From Bacteroidales bacterium UBA5762 (lineage in GTDB: Bacteria > Bacteroidota > Bacteroidia > Bacteroidales > TTA-H9): DNA of 11,473 nt. Every line of letters starts with the position of its first letter. Position 1 is the stretch's first letter. The notes below the pieces were generated by a model. That model saw only the letters and a program-made list of their open reading frames with translations. It ran no database searches and was not told where the DNA came from. The stretch spans positions 47,006-58,478 of the forward strand of contig DIEY01000034.1 in NCBI GenBank assembly GCA_002418865.1, read 5' to 3'. This document shows, in pieces, positions 1 to 5,846 of this stretch. A program made the translations under genes and the position numbers.

Positions 1-106
1 TTAATCAGCGAGAAAAAATTTTAAAGTTCTCGCAGATCACCACAGATTTCGACACAGATATTCGCAGATAAAAAATCAGCGAGAATCAGCAAGAAAATAA
101 TTTCTC
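1..106. repeat. Intergenic short-period repeat patch with hairpin
   Basis: The sequence shows ATCAGCGAGAA at 4-14 and again at 75-85, with a variant ATCAGCAAGAA overlapping at 85-95 (period 10). Between them the motif C(G/A)CAGAT recurs at 31, 41, 53 and 63, spaced 10, 12 and 10 bases. GCGAGAA at 8-14 pairs perfectly with TTCTCGC at 27-33; across one A-A mismatch the stem continues with ATC 4-6 against GAT 35-37, leaving a 12-base AT-rich loop. The patch lies 28 bases beyond the stop codon of the wbpB-like gene, so it may end that transcript, but no clear T-tract follows the stem in that direction. From memory, related CAGAT/GAGAA repeats are common between genes in Bacteroidota; their function is unknown to me. 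It may continue left of the window. Confidence 0.65.
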
Positions 107-133
107 ATTAACATATTGTATTAGTCGATACTT

Positions 134-1093
134 TTAATCCACCTTGAGCAAGTAAGGATGAAAGTCACCCATGCGACCAAAGGGCTTAGCATTACGTATT
201 TGATACACAATTTCCACACTCTGGCGAGCATCTTCCAAACCATAACCACCTCCTGCCAGAATATCCTCATATATACGAGTATGTAAATCGGTGAAACCTT
301 CACTAAACTCGAACTCTTTACTATCTATCAGAATAGACCGATAAGTACGTTGGCCCTTGGCAGCAATTTCTTCAGGCAGATATTTCGGGTCAATACTCAA
401 AAACCATCTCACTCTGGCTTTATCGTATTGCAAAAAACCTGCAACAACAGTGGGAGACGAATGATGAACTGCGACCAATCTGATTTTCCCAAAAACGAAA
501 CCTAACATATCAAAAAAATGAACCCCTATGTTGGTGGCCAATCCACCCGATTTTTCTACATCTCCTTTCCATGAATAATGATACCATTTACCTCTCGAAG
601 TAATATAAGTAAGATCGAGATCATAGATTTTGTCGGCAGGGCCATTTTGTATTTTTTCTTTTAATGCGATAATTTGAGGATGAAGCCGCAATTGAAGAAT
701 ATTATAGATTCTGAATCCGGTTTCCTTTTCAATGTCTTCGAGGGCATCGATGTTCCAAGGATTTAGTACTATAGGTTTTTCGCAAATGGCATTGGCTTGA
801 TTACGCAAAGCAAGTCGAATGTGAGAATCGTGCAAAAAATTCGGAGAACAAATGCTTACGAAATCTACTTTATTTTCTCCTTGCCTGCGCAGTTTATCCA
901 AATGTCGGTCGAAACGCTCGGGTTGTAAAAAGAAATCGGCTTCTGGGAAAAAAGAATCGATAATCCCCACGCTGTCGTTCGGATCGAGAGCCACTATCAA
1001 ACGATTGCCCGTGTCTTTAATGGCTTTCATATGCCTAGGCGCAATGTAACCTCCTGCACCAATCAAAGCAAAATTGTAAACTTTCTTTTCCAT
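134..1093 (-). CDS. wbpB: WbpB/WlbA-like UDP-GlcNAc-uronate 3-dehydrogenase (Gfo/Idh/MocA family)
   Basis: A 319-residue cytoplasmic NAD-dependent oxidoreductase. It would oxidise C3 of UDP-2-acetamido-2-deoxy-glucuronate to the 3-keto sugar, the substrate of the aminotransferase in the same operon. The N-terminus carries a Rossmann loop, GAGGYIAPRH (residues 12-21), and the family EKP motif is at 105-107. LQLRLHP (133-139), the GKWYHYSWKGD segment (168-178) and GGLATNIGVHFFD (183-195, with His192) are, as I recall, characteristic of the WlbA/WbpB subgroup rather than generic Gfo/Idh/MocA enzymes. Length is normal for the family. It is the last gene of the operon; its start lies 11 bases after the stop of the acetyltransferase gene. 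The ATG at 1093 fits the family start, with no obvious Shine-Dalgarno sequence. The subgroup assignment is confident; the exact sugar product is inferred from the neighbours. Confidence 0.9.
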   Translation of the reverse strand: MEKKVYNFALIGAGGYIAPRHMKAIKDTGNRLIVALDPNDSVGIIDSFFPEADFFLQPERFDRHLDKLRRQGENKVDFVSICSPNFLHDSHIRLALRNQANAICEKPIVLNPWNIDALEDIEKETGFRIYNILQLRLHPQIIALKEKIQNGPADKIYDLDLTYITSRGKWYHYSWKGDVEKSGGLATNIGVHFFDMLGFVFGKIRLVAVHHSSPTVVAGFLQYDKARVRWFLSIDPKYLPEEIAAKGQRTYRSILIDSKEFEFSEGFTDLHTRIYEDILAGGGYGLEDARQSVEIVYQIRNAKPFGRMGDFHPYLLKVD

Positions 1094-1104
1094 AGAATTA
1101 AAAA

Positions 1105-1683
1105 TTAAGAAATTTTGAATACCTGATTATTTTCCAGTTTATATTTCTCATGGCTTTCGGGGCAAATGGCAATATTATCTTTGTCGAAATTCAAACGATG
1201 TCCATATTCGCTCATCCATCCAACTTGTCGGGCAGGATTCCCCACTACAAGTGCATAAGGTAGCACTTCTCGGGTAACAACGGCTCCGGCTCCTACAAAT
1301 GCATACTCGCCAATATTATGTCCACAAACAATGGTGGCATTAGCTCCAATGGTGGCACCCCGCTTTACTATGGTTTGAGCATACTGCCCCCTGCGATTAA
1401 TAGCACTCCTTGGATTGATAACATTGGTAAAAACCATTGAAGGCCCCAAAAAAACATCATCTTCGCAAATTACCCCAGTATAAATGGAAACATTGTTTTG
1501 AACCTTAACATTATTTCCCAGCATTACTTTGGGCGAAACCACAACATTTTGCCCAAGATTGCAATTCTCTCCAATAACACAACCCGACATAATATGCGAA
1601 AAATGCCAGATGCGAGTACCTTTGCCTATCACACATCCTTCATCGATTACGGCAGTTTCGTGTGCAAAATAATCCTTGCTCAT
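1105..1683 (-). CDS. wbpD: WbpD/WlbB-like UDP-3-amino-sugar N-acetyltransferase (left-handed beta-helix)
   Basis: A 192-residue acetyl-CoA-dependent transferase that would acetylate the C3 amino group of UDP-2-acetamido-3-amino-2,3-dideoxy-glucuronate. Most of the protein is hexapeptide repeat, forming a left-handed beta-helix: [IV]G turns recur from CVIGKGT (17-23) through CVIGENC, VMLGNNV, ATIGANA and YAFVGAGAVV to the capping GNPAR motif at 148-152. The segments IWHFSHIMSG (25-34) and VFTNVINPRSAINRR (84-98) are typical of the WbpD/WlbB branch. The tail has a Cys-containing segment ending in YKLENN (181-186), also usual there. It sits between the aminotransferase (15 bases upstream) and the dehydrogenase (11 bases downstream), which supports the assignment. 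Such enzymes normally act as trimers in the cytoplasm. Confidence 0.9.
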   Translation of the reverse strand: MSKDYFAHETAVIDEGCVIGKGTRIWHFSHIMSGCVIGENCNLGQNVVVSPKVMLGNNVKVQNNVSIYTGVICEDDVFLGPSMVFTNVINPRSAINRRGQYAQTIVKRGATIGANATIVCGHNIGEYAFVGAGAVVTREVLPYALVVGNPARQVGWMSEYGHRLNFDKDNIAICPESHEKYKLENNQVFKIS

Positions 1684-1698
1684 CTTCGAAAAATTTTT

Positions 1699-2841
1699 CT
1701 ATAATGATTTCAATTGTGAAATAAACTTCAAAACATGATCACAAATATATTGCAATTGTTCTTCGTCGAGTTCGGTATGCATGGGTAAAGAAAAAACATT
1801 GGCCGAGAGCATCTCCGTTACAGGAAAATCACCCTCGACATAACGTTCGCTTTTATAAGCTTTTTGTAAATGAAGTGGAACAGGATAATAAACCATGGCA
1901 GGAATATTCTTGGTAGCCAGATAACTGACCATATCATCCCGAGAAATTCCATTGCAAACCAGTGTATATTGATGAAAAACATGCGATGACTTAGGATGGC
2001 GAAAAGGTATCTTTAGATAAGGATTGCCAGCAAAAGCATTGTCATAATACTGAGCTGCCTTTTGACGGGCTGAAATATATTCATCGAGGTGAGGCAATTT
2101 AACCCTCAAAATAGCCGCCTGCATGCTGTCTAAGCGAGAATTTACTCCCACAAAATCATGATAATATCTGACAAACATTCCATGGTTGGCTATTCCTCTC
2201 AACATATTCGCAAGCTTGTCATCGTTCGTATAGATAGCACCTCCATCTCCATAGCAACCCAGATTTTTACTAGGGAAGAAAGATGTGCACCCTATATCCC
2301 CCATAGTTCCTGCTTTCTTTATCCAGCCATCTTTTGAGCGGTATTCGGCTCCTATGGCCTGGCAGGCATCTTCAATCACATAAAGATGATAACGGCGGGC
2401 AATTCCCATTATAGCGTCCATATCGGCACACTGTCCAAAAAGATGAACAGGGACAATGGCTTTTGTTCGTGGGGTAATGGCTTTCTCTACGGCTTCGGGC
2501 TTGATATTGAAGGAATCAGGATCAACATCTACTAAAACTGGCGTAAGACCCAATAATGCAATTACCTCTACAGTGGCCACAAAAGTAAAATCGGCCGTAA
2601 TAACCTCATCTCCAGGTTTCAGACCAAGAGCCATCATGGAAATTTGAAGTGCATCAGTTCCGTTACCACATGGAATCACATGCTTCACTCCTAAATATTC
2701 CTCCAGGTCTTTTTGAAAAGATTTTACAGCAGGACCATTAATAAACGCCGTAGAATCTATTACATCCTGAATGGCCTGGTCGATTTCTGGTTTGATCTTC
2801 TCATATTGAGAATGCAAATCCACCATTTGTATCTTTCTCAT
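1699..2841 (-). CDS. wbpE: WbpE/WlbC-like PLP-dependent sugar aminotransferase (DegT/DnrJ/EryC1/StrS family)
   Basis: A 380-residue PLP enzyme that would transfer an amino group, usually from glutamate, to the 3-keto sugar made by the WbpB-like enzyme. Visible motifs are GNGTDAL (59-65, phosphate binding), ADFTFVAT (83-90), VHLFGQ (132-137), VIEDACQAIGA (155-165, with the Asp that contacts the pyridine nitrogen) and SFFPSKNLGCYGDGG (187-201), in which Lys192 is the expected PLP Schiff-base lysine. NSRLDSMQAAIL (234-245) is a family signature near the active site. The N-terminal MVDLHSQYEKIKPEI segment is typical, so the start could be Met1 (2841) or Met6; I keep Met1. It is the first gene of the operon, 31 bases downstream of a good -7 element. 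Confidence 0.92.
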   Translation of the reverse strand: MRKIQMVDLHSQYEKIKPEIDQAIQDVIDSTAFINGPAVKSFQKDLEEYLGVKHVIPCGNGTDALQISMMALGLKPGDEVITADFTFVATVEVIALLGLTPVLVDVDPDSFNIKPEAVEKAITPRTKAIVPVHLFGQCADMDAIMGIARRYHLYVIEDACQAIGAEYRSKDGWIKKAGTMGDIGCTSFFPSKNLGCYGDGGAIYTNDDKLANMLRGIANHGMFVRYYHDFVGVNSRLDSMQAAILRVKLPHLDEYISARQKAAQYYDNAFAGNPYLKIPFRHPKSSHVFHQYTLVCNGISRDDMVSYLATKNIPAMVYYPVPLHLQKAYKSERYVEGDFPVTEMLSANVFSLPMHTELDEEQLQYICDHVLKFISQLKSL

Positions 2842-2871
2842 GAATTTCTAATTGTTTTTACAATGCAGGCG

Positions 2872-2879
2872 CAAAAGTA
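2872..2879 (-). promoter_or_regulatory. Putative promoter -7 element of the wbpE-wbpD-wbpB operon
   Basis: On the minus strand this reads TACTTTTG, a full match to the TAnnTTTG -7 consensus of the Bacteroidota primary sigma factor, followed by CG. It ends 31 bases before the ATG of the wbpE-like gene, giving a short leader. A CTTGG at 2898-2894 (minus strand) could stand in for the -33 TTG, but the 15-base spacer is shorter than usual, so only the -7 element is well supported. Confidence 0.6.
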
Positions 2880-2925
2880 TTGAAATTATTTAACCAAGCC
2901 CGACAACGGCGGAATATTCATGCCC

Positions 2926-2951
2926 TATCATTTAAACCTGTGCAAATGATA
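2926..2951. repeat. 8-bp perfect inverted repeat in the divergent intergenic region
   Basis: TATCATTT at 2926-2933 is perfectly complementary to AAATGATA at 2944-2951, with a 10-base spacer. It lies between the two divergent promoters, about 47 bases upstream of the minus-strand -7 element. A regulator-binding dyad is possible; so is chance in AT-rich DNA. The rest of the 295-bp intergenic region (2842-3136) shows no gene, RNA or other repeat that I can recognise. Confidence 0.35.
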
Positions 2952-3074
2952 AATTCAGTACGTTCGCTACTGCCTCATTCTTTTAGATTCTCGAATTTGA
3001 TGCTGAAAATGATATATTTTAAAATCAAGACTTCATCCTATGAATCATTCTGAAGCATTAGATACGTTTTTACT

Positions 3075-3082
3075 TACTTTTG
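3075..3082 (+). promoter_or_regulatory. Putative promoter -7 element for the barrel gene and waaA
   Basis: TACTTTTG matches TAnnTTTG exactly and is followed by CG, giving the same ten bases as the divergent minus-strand promoter. It lies 54 bases upstream of the ATG at 3137. No convincing -33 TTTG is seen at the expected distance, around 3050. Confidence 0.55.
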
Positions 3083-3136
3083 CGTTTCATTCGACATCGG
3101 TTTCTATTCTAACCATCACAGAAAAAAGAAAACTGA

Positions 3137-3907
3137 ATGCAAAAAAGGAAAATTGTTGTTTTTTTAATGCTCATCAGCTCGATATTTAGCTTTCAAAAAG
3201 CTGAAGGCCAATTAAATATTGCTGATTCTGTGATTCGTATTTTTAGTGTTTCTGCCCGTTTGGGCACTCATCTTCCAGCTGCCGATATGGCCCAGCGTTT
3301 TGGAATCAGTTATTCTGTAGGGCCTGCCTTCACTTATAAAACAAACAAAAATTGGTTATGGGATGCTGGCTTTGATTATATTTTCGGAAACGATGTCAAA
3401 ATAAAAGATTCGCTTTTCAGGCTCATTTCGACCTCTCATCAATTCATCATCGACCAGGAGGGCGTTCCAGCCGATGTTGCAGTTCAGGAAAGAGGATATC
3501 ATTTTTACGTCTCATCAGGAAAATTATTTCCTATTATTGGCCCTAACCCGAATTCAGGCTTGATTGTTGAATTTGGAGTAGGCTATCTTCTTCATAAGAT
3601 CAACATCTCGGTTCTTAATAATTCTGCACCTCAATTGAGAGATGATTACAAGAAAGGCTATGACAGACTAACTGGTGGTTTTTCATTCAATCAGTTTATT
3701 GGATATCAACATCTTAGTTCGAAAAGAATTTATAATTTTTTCGTTGGTTTCGAATTGATAGAAGGATTTACTTCATCGCTTCGCGAATACGACTTCGACC
3801 GCATGGCCCCTGCCGAAGGAGACCGCTTCGATATGATGATAGGCATCAAAGCAGGATGGATTTTGCCCATCTATGCAAGAGCACCCAAAGATTATTATTA
3901 CTATTAA
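3137..3907 (+). CDS. Exported outer-membrane beta-barrel protein, function unknown
   Basis: A 256-residue protein starting with a signal peptide: basic MQKRK, a hydrophobic stretch at about 6-19, and probable cleavage before Gln in KAEG-Q (residue 25). The mature part alternates hydrophobic and polar residues, with Gly and aromatic residues in strand-like blocks (SARLGTHLP, YSVGPAFTYKT, GLIVEFGVGYLLHKI, FNQFIGYQHL, YNFFVGFELI, IGIKAGWILPIY), as expected of an 8-12 strand barrel. The C-terminus, RAPKDYYYY, is aromatic. I recall similar proteins in Bacteroidota with the same GFIIDxEGxPAD-like and KGYDRLTGGFSF-like segments, here FIIDQEGVPAD and KGYDRLTGGFSF, but know of no assigned function. 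It ends 3 bases before waaA and is probably co-transcribed with it, which hints at, but does not prove, a role in lipopolysaccharide or the outer membrane. Confidence 0.8.
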   Translation: MQKRKIVVFLMLISSIFSFQKAEGQLNIADSVIRIFSVSARLGTHLPAADMAQRFGISYSVGPAFTYKTNKNWLWDAGFDYIFGNDVKIKDSLFRLISTSHQFIIDQEGVPADVAVQERGYHFYVSSGKLFPIIGPNPNSGLIVEFGVGYLLHKINISVLNNSAPQLRDDYKKGYDRLTGGFSFNQFIGYQHLSSKRIYNFFVGFELIEGFTSSLREYDFDRMAPAEGDRFDMMIGIKAGWILPIYARAPKDYYYY

Positions 3908-3910
3908 ACA

Positions 3911-5155
3911 ATGCATTCTATATATAATGCCGCAATTTATTTTTATACATTTCTAATCAAGCTTTCTTCTGTTTTTAATCCTAAGGCAAAGGATTGGATT
4001 AAAGGTCGGAAAAATCTATTACAAAGAATTCAATATCAAATTGATAAGAACAAACCTATAGTTTGGTTCCATTGTGCTTCTTTAGGTGAATTCGAGCAAG
4101 GACGACCGGTTATAGAGGCTTTTCGCCAAAGCTTTCCAACCTACCATATCCTGATAACTTTTTTTTCGCCTTCTGGTTATAATGTTAGAAAAAATTATCA
4201 AGGAGCCGATTATATCTTCTATTTACCAGCAGATACTTTAGCCAATGCAAAAAAATTTATCGAACTTATTCAACCTAAATTGGCCATTTTCATTAAATAT
4301 GAATTCTGGTTAAATTATTTAAACGAGATGTATGTGCGTAAAATCCCTCTATTACTGGTTTCCGGGATTTTTAGACCACAACAGGTTTTCTTTAAATGGT
4401 ATGGAAAAATATTTAGAGAACAATTAAAGGTATTTTCACACTTTTATGTTCAAAATAAAACTTCGGCACAGTTATTAAAAAATATCGGCTTCGATAATGT
4501 GAGTATATCAGGCGATACACGTTTCGACCGGGTTGCGACAGTTGCTGACAATCCTCAGCCTTTACCAGAAATTAAATCTTTTTGTGGCGGAAAAAAAATT
4601 TTTATTTGTGGTAGTGTTTGGTCTGCCGACATTAAAATATTAGAACCTTTCATTCGGCGAGCTGATGAAAATTTTAAATTCATATTAGTACCCCACGAGG
4701 TTAATCGAGGTTCAATATCGTCATTGCTCGAGCGCTTTGGCGATAAGGCCATCACATATACATCGCTAAAGAATAATCCACAAATCAATGCAAAAATTCT
4801 TATTATCGATATAGTGGGAATACTTTCGTCGGTATATCAATTTGGTTGGGTTGCTTATATTGGAGGAGGTTTTGGGGCTGGGATCCATAATATTTTGGAA
4901 GCTGCCGTTTATGGAATTCCTGTTTTTTTCGGACCAAACTATCGAAAATTTCAGGAAGCCAACGATTTGATCCAAAAAGGCGGAGCATTCGTTGTAAAAT
5001 CTTCTGATGATCTATCGAAGATTATTTTAGATACTAATTTCGAAAAAATAAGAGAAAAAGCTGCTAAAATCTGCAAAGAATATGTTGTAGGAAATACAGG
5101 TGCCACTAAAATTGTGATGCAGGGCATCAACAATATAATAACAAATACAAAATAA
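3911..5155 (+). CDS. waaA: 3-deoxy-D-manno-octulosonic acid (Kdo) transferase
   Basis: A 414-residue GT-B glycosyltransferase (family GT30; also named kdtA) that transfers Kdo from CMP-Kdo to lipid IVA at the cytoplasmic face of the inner membrane. The N-terminal hydrophobic segment IYNAAIYFYTFLIKL (4-18) is the usual membrane anchor. WFHCASLGEFEQGRP (52-66) contains the expected catalytic glutamate, Glu60. The C-terminal domain has SGDTRFDR (200-207), FICGSVW (231-237), VPHE (260-263) and the nucleotide-binding GGGFGAGIHNILEAAVYG (318-335), followed by FFGPNYRKFQEA (339-350). Length agrees with the family. It follows the barrel gene by 3 bases. Downstream there is only an AT-rich tract without a GC stem, then transposase remnants. 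Confidence 0.95.
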   Translation: MHSIYNAAIYFYTFLIKLSSVFNPKAKDWIKGRKNLLQRIQYQIDKNKPIVWFHCASLGEFEQGRPVIEAFRQSFPTYHILITFFSPSGYNVRKNYQGADYIFYLPADTLANAKKFIELIQPKLAIFIKYEFWLNYLNEMYVRKIPLLLVSGIFRPQQVFFKWYGKIFREQLKVFSHFYVQNKTSAQLLKNIGFDNVSISGDTRFDRVATVADNPQPLPEIKSFCGGKKIFICGSVWSADIKILEPFIRRADENFKFILVPHEVNRGSISSLLERFGDKAITYTSLKNNPQINAKILIIDIVGILSSVYQFGWVAYIGGGFGAGIHNILEAAVYGIPVFFGPNYRKFQEANDLIQKGGAFVVKSSDDLSKIILDTNFEKIREKAAKICKEYVVGNTGATKIVMQGINNIITNTK

Positions 5156-5186
5156 AAAACTTTTTTAATTATTCAAATGCGCTAAA

Positions 5187-5496
5187 AATAATTTTGGGAG
5201 ATTTAATGTAAGTTACAAGAAAAAGCCTTAGAATGATGGAATTACATTTATAAATAAAATAGTTGGGGCGAGTCACGCATCGCGCTTGCAACAAAGGCGA
5301 AAAATCTTATTATTCAAAATTATGTGATATTATAAAATAAATACCACAAAACGAATCAGTATATTGCCTAAAACATCGGGTCAACCTATATGGCAACGTA
5401 ATTATTACGAACACATCATCCGAAATGGCGACGAGTTACATAGAATCTTGAAATTTATACTTGAAAATTATAAAATGGCGAAATGATAAAAATTAC
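5187..5496 (+). pseudogene. Decayed C-terminal half of a REP-associated tyrosine transposase (RAYT)
   Basis: Translating 5262-5474 in one frame gives VGASHASRLQQ (5262-5294), a TGA stop at 5325, then NTTKRISILPKTSGQ (5340-5384) and WQRNYYEHIIRN (5391-5426) followed by GDELHRILKFILEN (5427-5468). The WQRNYYEHIIRN block, preceded by TKRI and a T-G-x-P/PIW segment, is a hallmark of RAYT proteins (IS200/IS605-like Y1 superfamily). Shifting one base near 5473 restores a plausible KWRNDKNY end (5473-5496). Upstream in the same frame, after a TAG at 5229, NDGITFINKI (5232-5261) resembles the region after the catalytic HxH of MPNHIHGI, but both histidines are gone. The Tyr usually seen in the RxYIxxNP helix reads Phe (KFI), and NP reads NY. 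The matching region may begin near 5187; the N-terminal third is missing. Two stops, a frameshift and lost catalytic residues make it inactive. Confidence 0.8.
5262..5292. repeat. REP-like imperfect palindrome inside the RAYT remnant
   Basis: This stretch begins GTTGGGGCGAGTCACGCATC and ends TTGCAAC. It resembles the palindrome family GTAGGGGCGATTCATGAATC followed by GCCCCTAC, which I recall as widespread in bacterial genomes. GCGA 5268-5271 pairs with TCGC 5280-5283, and GTTG 5262-5265 with CAAC 5289-5292, with mismatches and a bulge between. In the RAYT reading frame it encodes the VGASHAS linker, where such palindromes often sit in intact RAYT genes. Confidence 0.45.
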
Positions 5497-5517
5497 AAGG
5501 GCGCATCATCTAAGATT

Positions 5518-5661
5518 GCTGCATTACACTTTGTTTTTTATCATTTACTACAATGTCGTTGGCGTTGAACGAACGGTGAAATAGTGAAGGAATGTTTGAA
5601 TATTGCAAAATTTCTCACAAAGATTATGACCTACATAAACAGGCATTATTTTTAGTATGAC
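5518..5661 (+). pseudogene. Probable decayed N-terminal half of a second RAYT copy
   Basis: Three RAYT-like blocks occur in N-to-C order. AALHFV (5518-5535) resembles the AGLYFVTICTQNR segment. LNER (5565-5576), then a shift of reading frame, then EIVKECLNI (5578-5604), resembles LNEYGEIVKECLLNI; two missing bases would explain the shift. Last, ATTATG, CCT (5630-5632) and GGCATTATTTTTAGTATG (5642-5659) resemble the coding for IMPNHIHGIIFSM with losses at the HxH site. Several indels and stops show it is dead. It lies downstream of the C-terminal half, so the two cannot be one collinear gene; a second copy or a rearrangement is needed. Each block alone is weak; their order and the neighbouring clear RAYT fragment make the call reasonable. 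Confidence 0.5.
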
Positions 5662-5700
5662 TTATTAGTTAAAGAATTTAGCTTTATTTGATTTTATTTT

Positions 5701-5716
5701 ACGACTATGAAGTCGT
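5701..5716. repeat. Small perfect hairpin, possible REP or weak terminator
   Basis: ACGACT at 5701-5706 and AGTCGT at 5711-5716 form a perfect 6-bp stem with an ATGA tetraloop. T-rich DNA lies on both sides (TTTTATTTT before, TAGATTTTC after). The core resembles ACGACT/AGTCGT hairpins that I recall near IS200/RAYT elements, which fits the transposase debris just upstream. The remainder of the gap, about 5662-5846, shows only the panB promoter. Confidence 0.4.
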
Positions 5717-5813
5717 TAGATTTTCATTACTTAGTAAAGATTTTGCGATAAAAGAATAGGCTTATACTATTAAGCAAATTTCAAATCATTAAAACCAAGG
5801 CAATTATTTTTGG

Positions 5814-5821
5814 TAATTTTG
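5814..5821 (+). promoter_or_regulatory. Putative promoter -7 element for panB
   Basis: TAATTTTG matches TAnnTTTG exactly and is followed by C, 25 bases upstream of the panB ATG. No clear -33 TTTG lies about 19-21 bases further upstream. It probably drives both panB and the following pseudouridine synthase gene. Confidence 0.5.
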
Positions 5822-5846
5822 CAAAAATTTTTTAAAGAATCTGATT

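Noticed and set aside
1..106. Possible CRISPR array at the left edge
   Set aside because: Repeat units are only 7-11 bases with 10-12 base period and no spacers of CRISPR length.
2914..2943. Frame reading IFMPYHLNL resembles the MPNHxHL motif of Y1 transposases
   Set aside because: No other transposase block lies upstream or downstream in any frame, so it is most likely chance.
4555..5133. Several antisense open frames of 60-77 codons within waaA
   Set aside because: They overlap a well-conserved enzyme on the opposite strand and show no motifs; the same holds for the antisense frames in panB, rluA-like and the large barrel gene.
5156..5172. A-run followed by T-run after the waaA stop, as a possible terminator
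   Set aside because: There is no GC-containing stem, so an intrinsic terminator is not supported.
5189..5196. TAATTTTG, a full match to the -7 consensus on the plus strand
   Set aside because: No -33 element and no gene follows; it lies within probable transposase debris in AT-rich DNA, where such matches are frequent.
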